Below are positions 17,696 through 25,221 of a DNA stretch of 36,607 nucleotides, in pieces. Position 1 is the stretch's first letter; the number at the start of each line of letters is the position of its first letter. The stretch is from Hungatella sp. UBA3048 (GTDB lineage: Bacteria > Bacillota > Clostridia > Lachnospirales > Lachnospiraceae): NCBI GenBank assembly GCA_002367105.1, contig DFCS01000016.1:44144-80750 (forward strand), read 5' to 3'. Both the position numbers and the translations under genes were made by a program. Below the pieces are notes generated by a model. It searched no databases. It saw only the letters and a list, made by a program, of their open reading frames with translations, and was not told the DNA's origin.

Positions 17696-20115
17696 AATTT
17701 ATAGCGATTGTTGGAACAAATGCAAAAAAATCATATAATCGTAAACTTCTTCAGTTTATGAAAAAGCACTTTGAATCAAAGGCAGAAATAGAAATACTTG
17801 AAATTACAGAAGTTCCGATGTTTAATCAATCAGATAATCAGTCCTACGGCGAAGTATTACAGATGTTCAATGATAAGATTACTGCATGTGACGGTGTTAT
17901 TATCGCTACCCCGGAATATAATCATTCCATTCCGTCTGCACTGAAAAGCTTGATTGAATGGTTAAGCTTTGATCTTCATCCGCTTACCGGCAAACCCGTC
18001 ATGATTGTTGGTGCTTCTCTTGGAACACAGGGTTCCTCTCGTTCACAGCTGCATCTTCGTCAGATTCTGGATGCACCGGGCGTGGATGCCAATGTAATGC
18101 CGGGATATGAATTTCTACTCGGCAGTGCCAATAAAGCATTTGATGATGCCGGTAACCTGAATAATGAAGGAACCGTAGACTTTCTGGAAATATGCTTCCT
18201 GCGCTTTATGCGTTTTGCTAAAATTGCAAATCAGCTCAATGAGGAAGAGGAGTTTTCTTTTCAGCCGGGTGAATACGAGGTAAGTGCAATCGGTCACAGC
18301 GGCAATCTTCCAATGAAGGTATCCTTTAGTGAAAAACGAATTGAAAGCATAAAGATAGACACCCAAGGGGAAACCGAAGGAATAGCTGATGTAGTTTTTG
18401 TAAGAATACCAGATAAAATTATGGAAGGACAGACATTAAATGTAGATGCTCTTTCCGGTGCATCTGAGACCAGTAATGCAGTCATCGATGGTGTTGCAAA
18501 GGCAGTTAAACTTGCAGGAGTGAATCCTGATATTCTGAAGAGAAGGCCAAAGCCAGCCAGCAGCCGAATCAGAAAAGACGAGGAATATACTTGTGATGTA
18601 GTCGTTGTAGGCGGGGGCGGTGCAGGGTTAAGTGCGGCGGCTACCGCATTACAGAATGGTTCTAGTGCGATTGTTCTTGAGAAATATCCCGCAGTGGGTG
18701 GAAATACCATACGTTCCGGTGGCCCTGTCAATGCGGCAGATCCAGAATGGCAGAGCAAGTTTGATGAGAATCCGGGAGAAAGACATACCATTGAGGCATT
18801 ACTCAATACAGATGAAAGTGAGATTCACGCAGAATATCTGGATGATTTTCATGCGCTGAAAGAAGAATTTGCTGCCTATCAGAAAAAGTACGGCACACAA
18901 AAGGGTCATTTGTTTGACTCACCAATCCTTCACAGAATGCAGACATATTTTGGCGGCAAACGCACAGACCTAAATGGCAACACCATATACGGACAGTATG
19001 ACTTGGTAAAAATCTTGACTGACAGAGCCTTAGAGAGTGTAAATTGGCTGGAGAAGATTGGTGTTGAGTATGATAAGAGCATCGTATTTGCTCCGGTTGG
19101 TGCACTTTGGCGCCGTGGTCATAAGCCTGTGAAAAGCTATGGTACCGCATTTATCCTTGCGCTGAATAAATATGTAGAGGAAAACGCAGGTAAGATTATC
19201 ACGGACAGCCCCGTAAAGGAATTCATCATCGAGAATGGTGAAATCAAGGGAGTAATAGCGACCGGAGTAAATGGCCAGAAGATAACCGTATACGCAAAAG
19301 CAGTTGTGCTTGCAAGCGGCGGTTTTGGTGCAAATACAAAGATGCTGAAAGAATATAACACCTACTGGAGTAACATTGATGATAATATAAAAACCACGAA
19401 TTCCTACGCCATGACGGGGGATGGAATATTGTTAGGTAAAACGGTAGGAGCAGCACTGACTGGAATGGGATTTACCCAGATGATGCCCGTATCGGATCCT
19501 GATACCGGCGAGCTATTCAGTGGGATCCAGGTACCACCTGAAAACTTTGTAATCGTCAATAGAGAAGGAAAGCGATTTATCAATGAGTTTTCCGGACGAG
19601 ATGTTTTAACAAAAGCTGCGATTGATCAGGGTGGCTTGTTCTACTTAATCGCGGATGATGAGATAAAGAAAACCGCAGCCAATACAAGTCAGGAAAAGAT
19701 AGACCGTCAGGTAGAAGCCGGCACCTTATTCAGAGCCGATACCATAGAAGAATTGGCAGTGAAAGTCGGTATGGACCCTGCAACCCTCAGGGATACCGTT
19801 GATAAATATAATTCCTATGTAGAGGAAGGCTTTGATCCGGAGTTCCATAAGGATACTTTTAGCTTAAAGGTGGAAAAAGCTCCGTTTTATGCGACTCCCA
19901 GAAAGCCAGCCGTCCATCATACCATGGGTGGGCTGAAAATAGATACGAAAGCCCGCGTATTAGATGAAAATGGCCAGCCTATTAAACATCTTTATGCAGC
20001 CGGAGAAGTTGCTGGAGGTATCCATGCAGGTAACCGTCTTGGCGGCAATGCGTTAACCGATATATTCACCTTCGGACGAATTGCTGGTAAGACAGCCATT
20101 GATGAAATGGAATAG
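17692..20115 (+). CDS. NAD(P)H-dependent fumarate/enoate reductase-like fusion flavoprotein (FMN_red, FMN_bind, FAD_binding_2)
   Basis: This 807-residue fusion has three parts. Residues 1-~180 are an NAD(P)H:FMN reductase-like domain (IIATPEYNHSIPSALKSLIEW). Residues ~190-282 are an FMN-binding domain with the flavinylation motif SGASETS, predicting covalent FMN on T260. From ~300 onward comes a fumarate-reductase-type flavoprotein (VVVVGGGGAGLSAA, GGNTIRSGG). R636 (FSGRD), H743 (HHTMGG) and R782 (GNRLGGNAL) align with the proton-donor and substrate-carboxylate residues of flavocytochrome c fumarate reductase. The usual HPT segment reads MMPVSDP and the usual AVRGNG segment reads VPPENF. A route from NAD(P)H via covalent FMN to FAD to an unsaturated acid follows from the architecture. 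The substrate may be a 2-enoate other than fumarate. No signal peptide or haem motifs are present, so it is soluble and cytoplasmic. Confidence 0.9.
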   Translation: MKFIAIVGTNAKKSYNRKLLQFMKKHFESKAEIEILEITEVPMFNQSDNQSYGEVLQMFNDKITACDGVIIATPEYNHSIPSALKSLIEWLSFDLHPLTGKPVMIVGASLGTQGSSRSQLHLRQILDAPGVDANVMPGYEFLLGSANKAFDDAGNLNNEGTVDFLEICFLRFMRFAKIANQLNEEEEFSFQPGEYEVSAIGHSGNLPMKVSFSEKRIESIKIDTQGETEGIADVVFVRIPDKIMEGQTLNVDALSGASETSNAVIDGVAKAVKLAGVNPDILKRRPKPASSRIRKDEEYTCDVVVVGGGGAGLSAAATALQNGSSAIVLEKYPAVGGNTIRSGGPVNAADPEWQSKFDENPGERHTIEALLNTDESEIHAEYLDDFHALKEEFAAYQKKYGTQKGHLFDSPILHRMQTYFGGKRTDLNGNTIYGQYDLVKILTDRALESVNWLEKIGVEYDKSIVFAPVGALWRRGHKPVKSYGTAFILALNKYVEENAGKIITDSPVKEFIIENGEIKGVIATGVNGQKITVYAKAVVLASGGFGANTKMLKEYNTYWSNIDDNIKTTNSYAMTGDGILLGKTVGAALTGMGFTQMMPVSDPDTGELFSGIQVPPENFVIVNREGKRFINEFSGRDVLTKAAIDQGGLFYLIADDEIKKTAANTSQEKIDRQVEAGTLFRADTIEELAVKVGMDPATLRDTVDKYNSYVEEGFDPEFHKDTFSLKVEKAPFYATPRKPAVHHTMGGLKIDTKARVLDENGQPIKHLYAAGEVAGGIHAGNRLGGNALTDIFTFGRIAGKTAIDEME

Positions 20116-20171
20116 TTGAAATAGCCGATATAGAAAAATGCAGATAATGGATGGATATAAAACTGAACACA

Positions 20172-20210
20172 GTAAATTCCAGTGCAGGCCCTGTGTAGAA
20201 TTTGCTTTTT
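20172..20210 (+). terminator. Probable Rho-independent terminator after the fusion reductase
   Basis: GTAAATTC (20172-20179) pairs with GAATTTGC (20198-20205), with one G-U pair and some inner CAG/CTG pairing. TTTTT follows at 20206-20210. Confidence 0.6.
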
Positions 20211-20255
20211 CAATTTCGAGCATGACAGCATGACAGCAATAAAAAAAGAAGATGT

Positions 20256-20285
20256 TTGCAGAAATAAAATGTGGTATACTATAAT
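20256..20285 (+). promoter_or_regulatory. Promoter of the Fic-protein gene
   Basis: TTGCAG (20256-20261) and TATAAT (20280-20285) have an 18-bp spacer. AAAGGAGG and the ATG at 20312 follow, so the Fic gene seems to have its own transcript. Confidence 0.6.
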
Positions 20286-20311
20286 CAAAGCTATGAAAAG
20301 GAGGTCTGCTA

Positions 20312-21076
20312 ATGAAAAAACGTTTGCTGGAGCTATTGCAGGAAGAAAAAGAGATGAAGCTAAAGGGTGGTCTGTATCATCAGACACAGATAAAACTTTC
20401 ATATAACTCTAACCGGATTGAAGGCAGCCGTCTTTCAGAAGATCAGACCCGGTATATTTATGAAACCAATACGATCAATATAGCACCGGAAGAAACCGCC
20501 GATGTGGATGACATTGTGGAAACTGTTAACCATTTTTCCTGCTTTGATTATATGCTAACCCATGCGGATGAGGAACTGACAGAGGACATGAACAAGGAAT
20601 TCCACAGGTTCCTAAAGCGGGGCACCTCTGACGAGCGCAAGGAATGGTTTTGCGTCGGTGATTATAAAGCACGAGCAAATGTAGTGGGCGATATGAAAAC
20701 AGCAGCACCTACAAAGGTCGCCGGAGAAATGAGTAAGCTGCTTGACGAGTATCATGCGAAGGATCATATCACGGTTGAAGATGTTATAGAATTCCATCAC
20801 CGCTTTGAGAGTATCCATCCCTTTCAGGATGGAAATGGCCGGGTCGGACGCATCATTATGTTTAAAGAATGCCTAAAGTATGACATTATGCCTTTCATCA
20901 TTGATGAGGAACATAAGCTGTTTTATTACCGCGGCTTAAAGGAGTATAAATCCGAAAAGGGATATCTCACGGATACTTGCCTTTCCGCACAGGATCAATA
21001 TGTGGCAACGGTAGAATACTTCTTTCCAGAGCTTTCACAAGCAGGCCCGGAGCTTACGCAATCGTATATAGAATAA
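20312..21076 (+). CDS. Fic-domain protein (probable AMP transferase) with N-terminal autoinhibitory motif
   Basis: The Fic core is HPFQDGNGRVGR with catalytic H169. Fic enzymes usually transfer AMP from ATP to a hydroxyl side chain of a target protein. Residues 33-38 read SNRIEG, matching the (S/T)xxxE(G/N) inhibitory motif; E37 would block ATP gamma-phosphate placement, marking a self-inhibited class II Fic rather than a toxin needing a separate antitoxin. At 254 aa there is room for little else and no C-terminal winged helix is apparent. AAGGAGG and a good promoter precede it and a terminator follows, so it is a single-gene unit. The target is unknown. Confidence 0.9.
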   Translation: MKKRLLELLQEEKEMKLKGGLYHQTQIKLSYNSNRIEGSRLSEDQTRYIYETNTINIAPEETADVDDIVETVNHFSCFDYMLTHADEELTEDMNKEFHRFLKRGTSDERKEWFCVGDYKARANVVGDMKTAAPTKVAGEMSKLLDEYHAKDHITVEDVIEFHHRFESIHPFQDGNGRVGRIIMFKECLKYDIMPFIIDEEHKLFYYRGLKEYKSEKGYLTDTCLSAQDQYVATVEYFFPELSQAGPELTQSYIE

Positions 21077-21085
21077 ATTTTATAC

Positions 21086-21126
21086 AGCACCTTTTAATTT
21101 CAAAAGAGATTATAAGGTGCTTTTTT
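21086..21126 (+). terminator. Rho-independent terminator after the Fic gene
   Basis: GCACCTT (21087-21093) pairs with AAGGTGC (21114-21120), with a few additional A-T pairs inside. TTTTTT follows at 21121-21126. Confidence 0.8.
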
Positions 21127-21535
21127 CATTCAGAGAAAAAGCAGATAATCACCGGATCAGAAAAACAATCGTATAAGGAAACCAGAGTAAGTTATGAACC
21201 AGAGTAGGTTACTGCTCTTTCCTCCATTTTCACGCCAGTGAGGGGTGAAAGTGCGAGGAACGCAGGAACCCCAGCACAATATGAATCCCGGCATAGGTTA
21301 GGGTTACAGCAGTCGTTTCAGGATCTAAATCGTCTCTGACAGATCCATCTTAGAAATTTTTACGAGATCGAGAATCCGTTCCTTACCGTATATTGTCTAT
21401 TAGAGATCTAGCAATAATATTGCCAGTCCAATGGAAGGGGGTCAACCACTCCCAAAAAGTATCATTGCCCCTATCCCGACCCATACCGAGGAAAGATTGA
21501 CAATCAATGTATCCGCAAAAGGAAAGGGATGTCCA
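21127..21535 (-). pseudogene. Non-coding stretch with possible decayed gene fragments on the minus strand
   Basis: No intact gene is seen in these ~410 bases. On the minus strand short protein-like stretches appear in successive frames: one at 21445-21540 reading HPFPFADTLIVNLSSVWVG and on, one near 21340-21395 (RILDLVKISKMDLSETI), and one near 21240-21330 (DPETTAVTLTYAGIHIVLGF). Stops and frame changes separate them. They look more like remnants of one coding gene than random sequence, but I cannot name the family and no start or RBS exists. The alternative is that these are chance open stretches. Confidence 0.3.
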
Positions 21536-22168
21536 TCAAATCATCGACGAGCAATACATTTCTAATTTTTCTTCTGAGAGAATATGAAATTGTTTTTCAC
21601 GATATTCAAAATAGTTATTATGTTTGCAATCAGCAATCGAACGATTCAAACTTCTGATTGGAATAAATGTCTCTGAACAAACGGCTTGTTTTGTAAGCAT
21701 TGCTAAATTACCTGATTTATGATGGTTATAAATGCAGTAAAGAAGCCGATCATTAACACTTAATAGTGAAATTGATGTAAGCTTTTGAGAACTTTTTAAT
21801 AGCTTTTCTGTAAGCTGCCCAATAAGAAATTTGGTGAATTCAAAGTCAGCCTTCATCCATTCAAAGACCTGTTCTCTTTGTATGATAATGGTGCTGCAAT
21901 CTGATTGTGCCACTACCTCATGGGTTTTTATATTATTATGAAAGAGTTCCAATTCCCCAAAACAATCATATGCCTCATAGGTGTATAGTACAAAACCAGC
22001 TCCTGAGATGTTTTGAATCAGTACATGAGCAGTGCCCTTGATGAGAAGGTATAGATAATTATTTTCTTCACCTGGATATAAAATATAACATCCTTTTGTG
22101 TGCTCTTTATAGATAAATGAATTTTTCACAGGTAACGGGGCGGTATCTATGAAGTGAGACAAATCCAT
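21536..22168 (-). CDS. Crp/Fnr-family transcriptional regulator
   Basis: This 210-residue protein has an N-terminal cyclic-nucleotide-binding-type beta barrel (YILYPGEENNYLYLLIKGTAHVLI, then CFGELELF) and a C-terminal region in the position of the Crp HTH (TFIPIRSLNRSIADCKHNNYFEYREKQ). The start is ATG 22166-22168 with GGAGG at 22174-22178; an in-frame start four codons upstream has no RBS spacing. The N-terminal FNR-type cysteine cluster is absent, so oxygen sensing by an Fe-S cluster is unlikely. It is divergent from a nucleoside hydrolase gene, with an inverted repeat GGTCA-TT-TGACC between them that may be its operator. The ligand is unknown. Confidence 0.87.
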   Translation of the reverse strand: MDLSHFIDTAPLPVKNSFIYKEHTKGCYILYPGEENNYLYLLIKGTAHVLIQNISGAGFVLYTYEAYDCFGELELFHNNIKTHEVVAQSDCSTIIIQREQVFEWMKADFEFTKFLIGQLTEKLLKSSQKLTSISLLSVNDRLLYCIYNHHKSGNLAMLTKQAVCSETFIPIRSLNRSIADCKHNNYFEYREKQFHILSEEKLEMYCSSMI

Positions 22169-22195
22169 ACAGACCTCCAATTAATTTTTTGTTTG

Positions 22196-22207
22196 GGTCA
22201 TTTGACC
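22196..22207. promoter_or_regulatory. Candidate Crp/Fnr-type operator
   Basis: GGTCA-TT-TGACC has perfect 5-bp arms and lies 28 bp upstream of the regulator ATG, between it and the nucleoside hydrolase gene. Position suggests autoregulation or control of the divergent pair. Confidence 0.4.
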
Positions 22208-22286
22208 TATTTATATTTTACCATCTGTCGTAGAATTTAATCAATAAGAACAATTTTAATTTGATGAATAAGATGTGGGAGGTATT

Positions 22287-23240
22287 ATGAGAAGAATTAT
22301 TATTGATACAGATTGTGGCAGTGATGATGCGGTTGCATTGATCATGGCTTTAAAATCAAAGGATGTTCATATTGAGGCAATAACAACCGTTTGCGGGAAT
22401 GTGCCCCTTGAATCAGCAACCAATAATGCTTTAATGACAATCCAGGTTTCTAATGCGCAGAAGCCACCATTATTTGCAGGTGCTTCTAAGCCATTAATGA
22501 GAGATTTAGTAACGGCTGTGAATGTCCATGGGGAAGATGGTATGGGGGATTTAGACTTAATCCACCCGCCGTTAACACCAGAGAAAATGCATGCAGTAGA
22601 TGCCATTTTAAAAATCGTTGAACGTTATCCAAATGAAATTGAAATCGTTGCCATCGGTCCTGTTACAAATATTGCATTAGCTATTATGAAGGATCCCTCC
22701 ATTATGAAAAAAGTAAAACATATCTATTCCATGGGGACTGCGGGCTTTGGAAGAGGAAACACAACACCTGTTGCCGAATTTAATGTGTACGTTGACGCAG
22801 AGTCTTATGACATCATGCTAAGATCGAATATCCCAATCACCATTATAGGCTTTGATGTATGTCTTGGAGACGCTGCACTTAATAAAAATGATTTGGAAAT
22901 GCTGTTGGAAAGCGGTAAGGAAGAAGCCGTTTTTTCAGTGAAATGTAATCGGTCTTTGCTGGAATACAATCTAAAACGCAGCGGAGAGCATATTGTTGAT
23001 TTGCCGGATGCGGTGGCCATGGGGGTAGTTCTCTGGCCTGAAATTGTTACAGATTCAACAGAGTGCTTTTGCAAGGCATGCTACATTGACCCAAGCACGT
23101 ATGGACAAGTGATTGTTGATGACGGGAGCGTACTGGCAGTCTCAGATGGTTTTTCTGTACAGAGGCCAAATTCTATGGTGTGCAGGTCAATCGATAACAA
23201 AGCATTTAAATCAAAGATGTTTCATCTTTTGCTCCAATAA
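22287..23240 (+). CDS. Nucleoside hydrolase (IunH/RihA-C family)
   Basis: The enzyme cleaves the N-glycosidic bond of ribonucleosides to base plus ribose. The calcium-binding N-terminal signature is DTDCGSDDA (residues 7-15). Other family landmarks are AIGPVTNIALA, GTAGFGRGNTTPVAEFNVYVDAE and LPDAVA near the C-terminus, where a conserved acidic or His residue sits. At 317 aa the length is standard. GGGAGG fixes ATG 22287; a GTG at 22275 lies within the RBS region. It probably shares a transcript with the broken isomerase gene 16 bp downstream, suggesting a former nucleoside-sugar salvage unit. Base specificity cannot be read from sequence. Confidence 0.92.
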   Translation: MRRIIIDTDCGSDDAVALIMALKSKDVHIEAITTVCGNVPLESATNNALMTIQVSNAQKPPLFAGASKPLMRDLVTAVNVHGEDGMGDLDLIHPPLTPEKMHAVDAILKIVERYPNEIEIVAIGPVTNIALAIMKDPSIMKKVKHIYSMGTAGFGRGNTTPVAEFNVYVDAESYDIMLRSNIPITIIGFDVCLGDAALNKNDLEMLLESGKEEAVFSVKCNRSLLEYNLKRSGEHIVDLPDAVAMGVVLWPEIVTDSTECFCKACYIDPSTYGQVIVDDGSVLAVSDGFSVQRPNSMVCRSIDNKAFKSKMFHLLLQ

Positions 23241-23256
23241 AAACGTACCAGGATTT

Positions 23257-24003
23257 ATGCAAAGGGGAATTTGAAGCCTGTCAAATGGGCGCTATGAATT
23301 ACCAAATAAAGAACGGTATCAGCTCATCAAGGAGTCTGGTTTTGACGGAGTTTTGTTATGGTGGAGTGAAGGCTTTGGCCGGAATTATTACCTCGACGCA
23401 CCAGAAATGGCCCGTGAAGCTGGCCTCTTTATTGAGAACATCCACACTCCGGTCCAAAACCAGGATCACATCTGGCAGGACAATCTGGACGGGGAGGCGT
23501 TGTTTGATTGCTATTTGAAATGCCCTACCATGGTGGTGCATCTGCCGAATGAGAAAAAGCCTTATAACCAACTGGGGCTGGACCGAATTAAGAGAATGGC
23601 AGACAAGGCAGAGCAGTTGGGGATCAAAGTGGCTTTGGAGAATTTACAGAACCTGTCTAATATATCCTATATGCTGGAACAGGTGGATTCTCCTAGCATA
23701 GGGTTTTGCTATGACTGCGGCCATCACTATCACTACTATCCGGACAAGGATTTGTTATCCATGTACGGGTCATGGTTAATGGCTCTTCATTTACATGATG
23801 ATAATGGAAGCTATGGTATGCACGGGCTGTCTCTTGATGGCACCATTGACTGGACCATTGCCATGAAAAATATAGAAAAAACCGGGTATACCGGGCCGAC
23901 AGCAATTGAGGCTATGTACTGGGATTATGAGGATTTAACAGCCAGAGAGTTTTTACATAGAGCTTATGAAAGCGGAAAAAAGCTGGAAACTTTGAGAAAT
24001 TAA
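23257..24003 (+). pseudogene. Sugar-phosphate isomerase/epimerase (xylose isomerase-like TIM barrel), interrupted by an in-frame TGA
   Basis: From ATG 23257 the frame reads MQRGI, then TGA at 23272-23274, then SLSNGRYELPNKERYQLIKE and on to a stop at 24003. The part after the TGA is a family-like barrel: GVLLWWSEGFGRNYY, IENIHTPVQN, TMVVHLPNEKK, VALENLQN, GFCYDCGHHYHY, LHLHDD, AIEAMYW, with the Glu, Asp and His residues expected for metal binding. The segment DCYLKCPTMVVHL appears short by about ten residues compared with what a barrel helix needs, suggesting a second lesion. Restart at TTG 23353 would drop the first strand. It is therefore probably inactive unless the TGA is a sequencing error. 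It follows the nucleoside hydrolase by 16 bp. Confidence 0.7.
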
Positions 24004-24022
24004 AAAACTTAAATGAAAGTAC

Positions 24023-24058
24023 TTGACAAAAAAAACTGTTGTAACTATAATGGTTACA
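24023..24058 (+). promoter_or_regulatory. Consensus promoter overlapped by an operator, upstream of the Rrf2 regulator
   Basis: TTGACA (24023-24028) and TATAAT (24046-24051) have a 17-bp spacer, a full consensus promoter. The inverted repeat TGTAACTATAATGGTTACA (24040-24058) covers the -10 box. A near-identical 19-mer recurs at 24531-24549, so autorepression by the Rrf2 protein is likely. Confidence 0.75.
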
Positions 24059-24071
24059 TGAGGTGATGCAA

Positions 24072-24503
24072 ATGAAAATCAGTAGCCGGTTCACAGTAGC
24101 TGTTCATATTTTGTCTCTCATATCCATTCAAAAGAATGTGTTATGTACTTCTGAATGGATCGCCGGAAGCGTGAATACCAATCCGGTGGTAATCCGAAGG
24201 ATTATGGGAATGCTGAAAAAAGCAGGCATGGTCAGTGTTACCTCTGGAACAGGGGGAGCCTCTCTGATCAAGAATTTAAATGAGATCACCCTCCTTGACG
24301 TTTACAAAGCTGTGGAAGTAGTGGAGGAAGGGGAGCTGTTTCAGTTTCAGGAGAACCCTAACCCCAATTGCCCGGTAGGTGCAAATATTCAGGGAGTTCT
24401 AGAGCTGATACTAATCAGTGCCCAGGACGCCATGGAGCGAGTTCTTCAAGAGGTGACCATGGAAGAGCTTGTGAATCATCTAAGTAAGAAAATTGAATCC
24501 TAA
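24072..24503 (+). CDS. Rrf2-family transcriptional regulator (YwnA-like)
   Basis: The protein (143 aa from ATG 24072, preceded by GAGGTG) has a winged HTH of Rrf2 type: ISSRFTVAVHILSLIS, SEWIAGSVNTNPVVIRRIMGMLKKAG, then SGTGGASL in the wing. Fe-S Rrf2 proteins such as IscR carry three clustered cysteines; here that region has only one (NPNCPVG), so it is probably cluster-free like YwnA or CymR. Other in-frame ATGs at 24063 sit in the RBS region. The next genes encode a DsbA-like protein and a YwnB-like NAD(P)-binding protein; pairing with a YwnB-like gene recalls Bacillus. Its terminator overlaps its stop codon and the operator is repeated before the next gene. A thiol- or electrophile-stress role is inferred. 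Confidence 0.9.
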   Translation: MKISSRFTVAVHILSLISIQKNVLCTSEWIAGSVNTNPVVIRRIMGMLKKAGMVSVTSGTGGASLIKNLNEITLLDVYKAVEVVEEGELFQFQENPNPNCPVGANIQGVLELILISAQDAMERVLQEVTMEELVNHLSKKIES

Positions 24504-24520
24504 AGCATTCAATTTTTTTT
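24491..24520 (+). terminator. Terminator overlapping the rrf2-like stop codon
   Basis: AATTGAAT (24491-24498) and ATTCAATT (24507-24514) form a perfect 8-bp stem, with the stop codon in the loop. T residues continue through 24520. Confidence 0.65.
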
Positions 24521-24530
24521 ACCTCCAAGT

Positions 24531-24549
24531 TGTAACAATTATGGTTACA
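24531..24549. promoter_or_regulatory. Second Rrf2-type operator, before the DsbA-like gene
   Basis: TGTAACAATTATGGTTACA has the same 6-bp arms and spacing as the operator at 24040-24058 and differs from it at two centre positions. A TATAAT lies at 24571-24576 with no good -35 at 17 bp (TTACAT at 24545-24550 gives 20 bp). The DsbA-like gene is therefore probably a second target of the same regulator. Confidence 0.65.
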
Positions 24550-24592
24550 TCGAGAACAGTAAAGTTGTTTTATAATTATAGATAGGAGATGA

Positions 24593-25216
24593 ATGGATAT
24601 GAAGCTAAAAGTAAAAGTATACTCAGATTATGTCTGCCCCTTTTGCTTTTTAGGAAAAGACCAATTTGAAAAAGCAATGGAAGGAAAAGAAGTAGACGTG
24701 GAGTGGATGCCTTACGAGCTGCGCCCAAGACCTTCTGAGCAACTGGATCCGGCAAATGACCCGGTCAAATCAGAACTATGGAAAAATGCCATAAGTCCCA
24801 GAGCAAAGGCCTGGAATATTGATATGAAGCTTCCCGATGTTTCTCCTCATCCTTATACCGATCTTGCACATCAAGGATTTCTATATGCCAGGGATATGGG
24901 AAAGGGAGCAGATTACAATAAACGGGTATTTAAAGCTTTTTACCAGGAAGATAAGAATATTGGTGAAATAGATGTTTTGGCAAAGCTTGCAGCAGAGGTT
25001 GGGCTTGACGAGGCTGAGTTTCAAAAAGCTCTGGTATCAGGAAAATACCAGGAAGCCCATCAGCAGGCATTAGCCCATGCCTATGAGGAAGCCCAGATCA
25101 CAAGCGTTCCAACATTTTTGATTGGAGAAGAGCGGATAGAAGGTGCTGCCAGCAAAGAAGTTTTTGAACAGGTAATTGATAGTGAATTAAAGAAAATAAA
25201 AAATCTCAGGAGGTAA
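24593..25216 (+). CDS. DsbA-family thiol oxidoreductase (FrnE-like)
   Basis: This 207-residue protein has a thioredoxin fold with an active-site CPFC (C15 and C18) following VKVYSDYV, a helical insertion (KNAISPRAKAWNI, LAHQGFLYARDMG), and the cis-Pro region TSVPTFLIG. This matches the FrnE/polyketide-type DsbA subfamily. There is no signal peptide, so it is cytoplasmic, where such proteins handle thiol-disulfide exchange or act as isomerases. AGGAG precedes ATG 24593; ATG 24599 is an equally reasonable start. It ends 5 bp before the next gene and shares its transcript, and an Rrf2-type operator lies upstream. A role in oxidative or electrophile stress is inferred. Confidence 0.88.
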   Translation: MDMKLKVKVYSDYVCPFCFLGKDQFEKAMEGKEVDVEWMPYELRPRPSEQLDPANDPVKSELWKNAISPRAKAWNIDMKLPDVSPHPYTDLAHQGFLYARDMGKGADYNKRVFKAFYQEDKNIGEIDVLAKLAAEVGLDEAEFQKALVSGKYQEAHQQALAHAYEEAQITSVPTFLIGEERIEGAASKEVFEQVIDSELKKIKNLRR

Positions 25217-25221
25217 TTATT

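Noticed and set aside
23272..23274. TGA read as selenocysteine
   Set aside because: It lies at codon 6, not in an active site, this enzyme family is not known to use selenium, and no following stem-loop was evident; a nonsense mutation is simpler.
23285..23518. 77-residue + strand open frame (MGAMNYQIKNG...)
   Set aside because: It is out of frame with the isomerase sequence, which has clear family motifs in the other frame.
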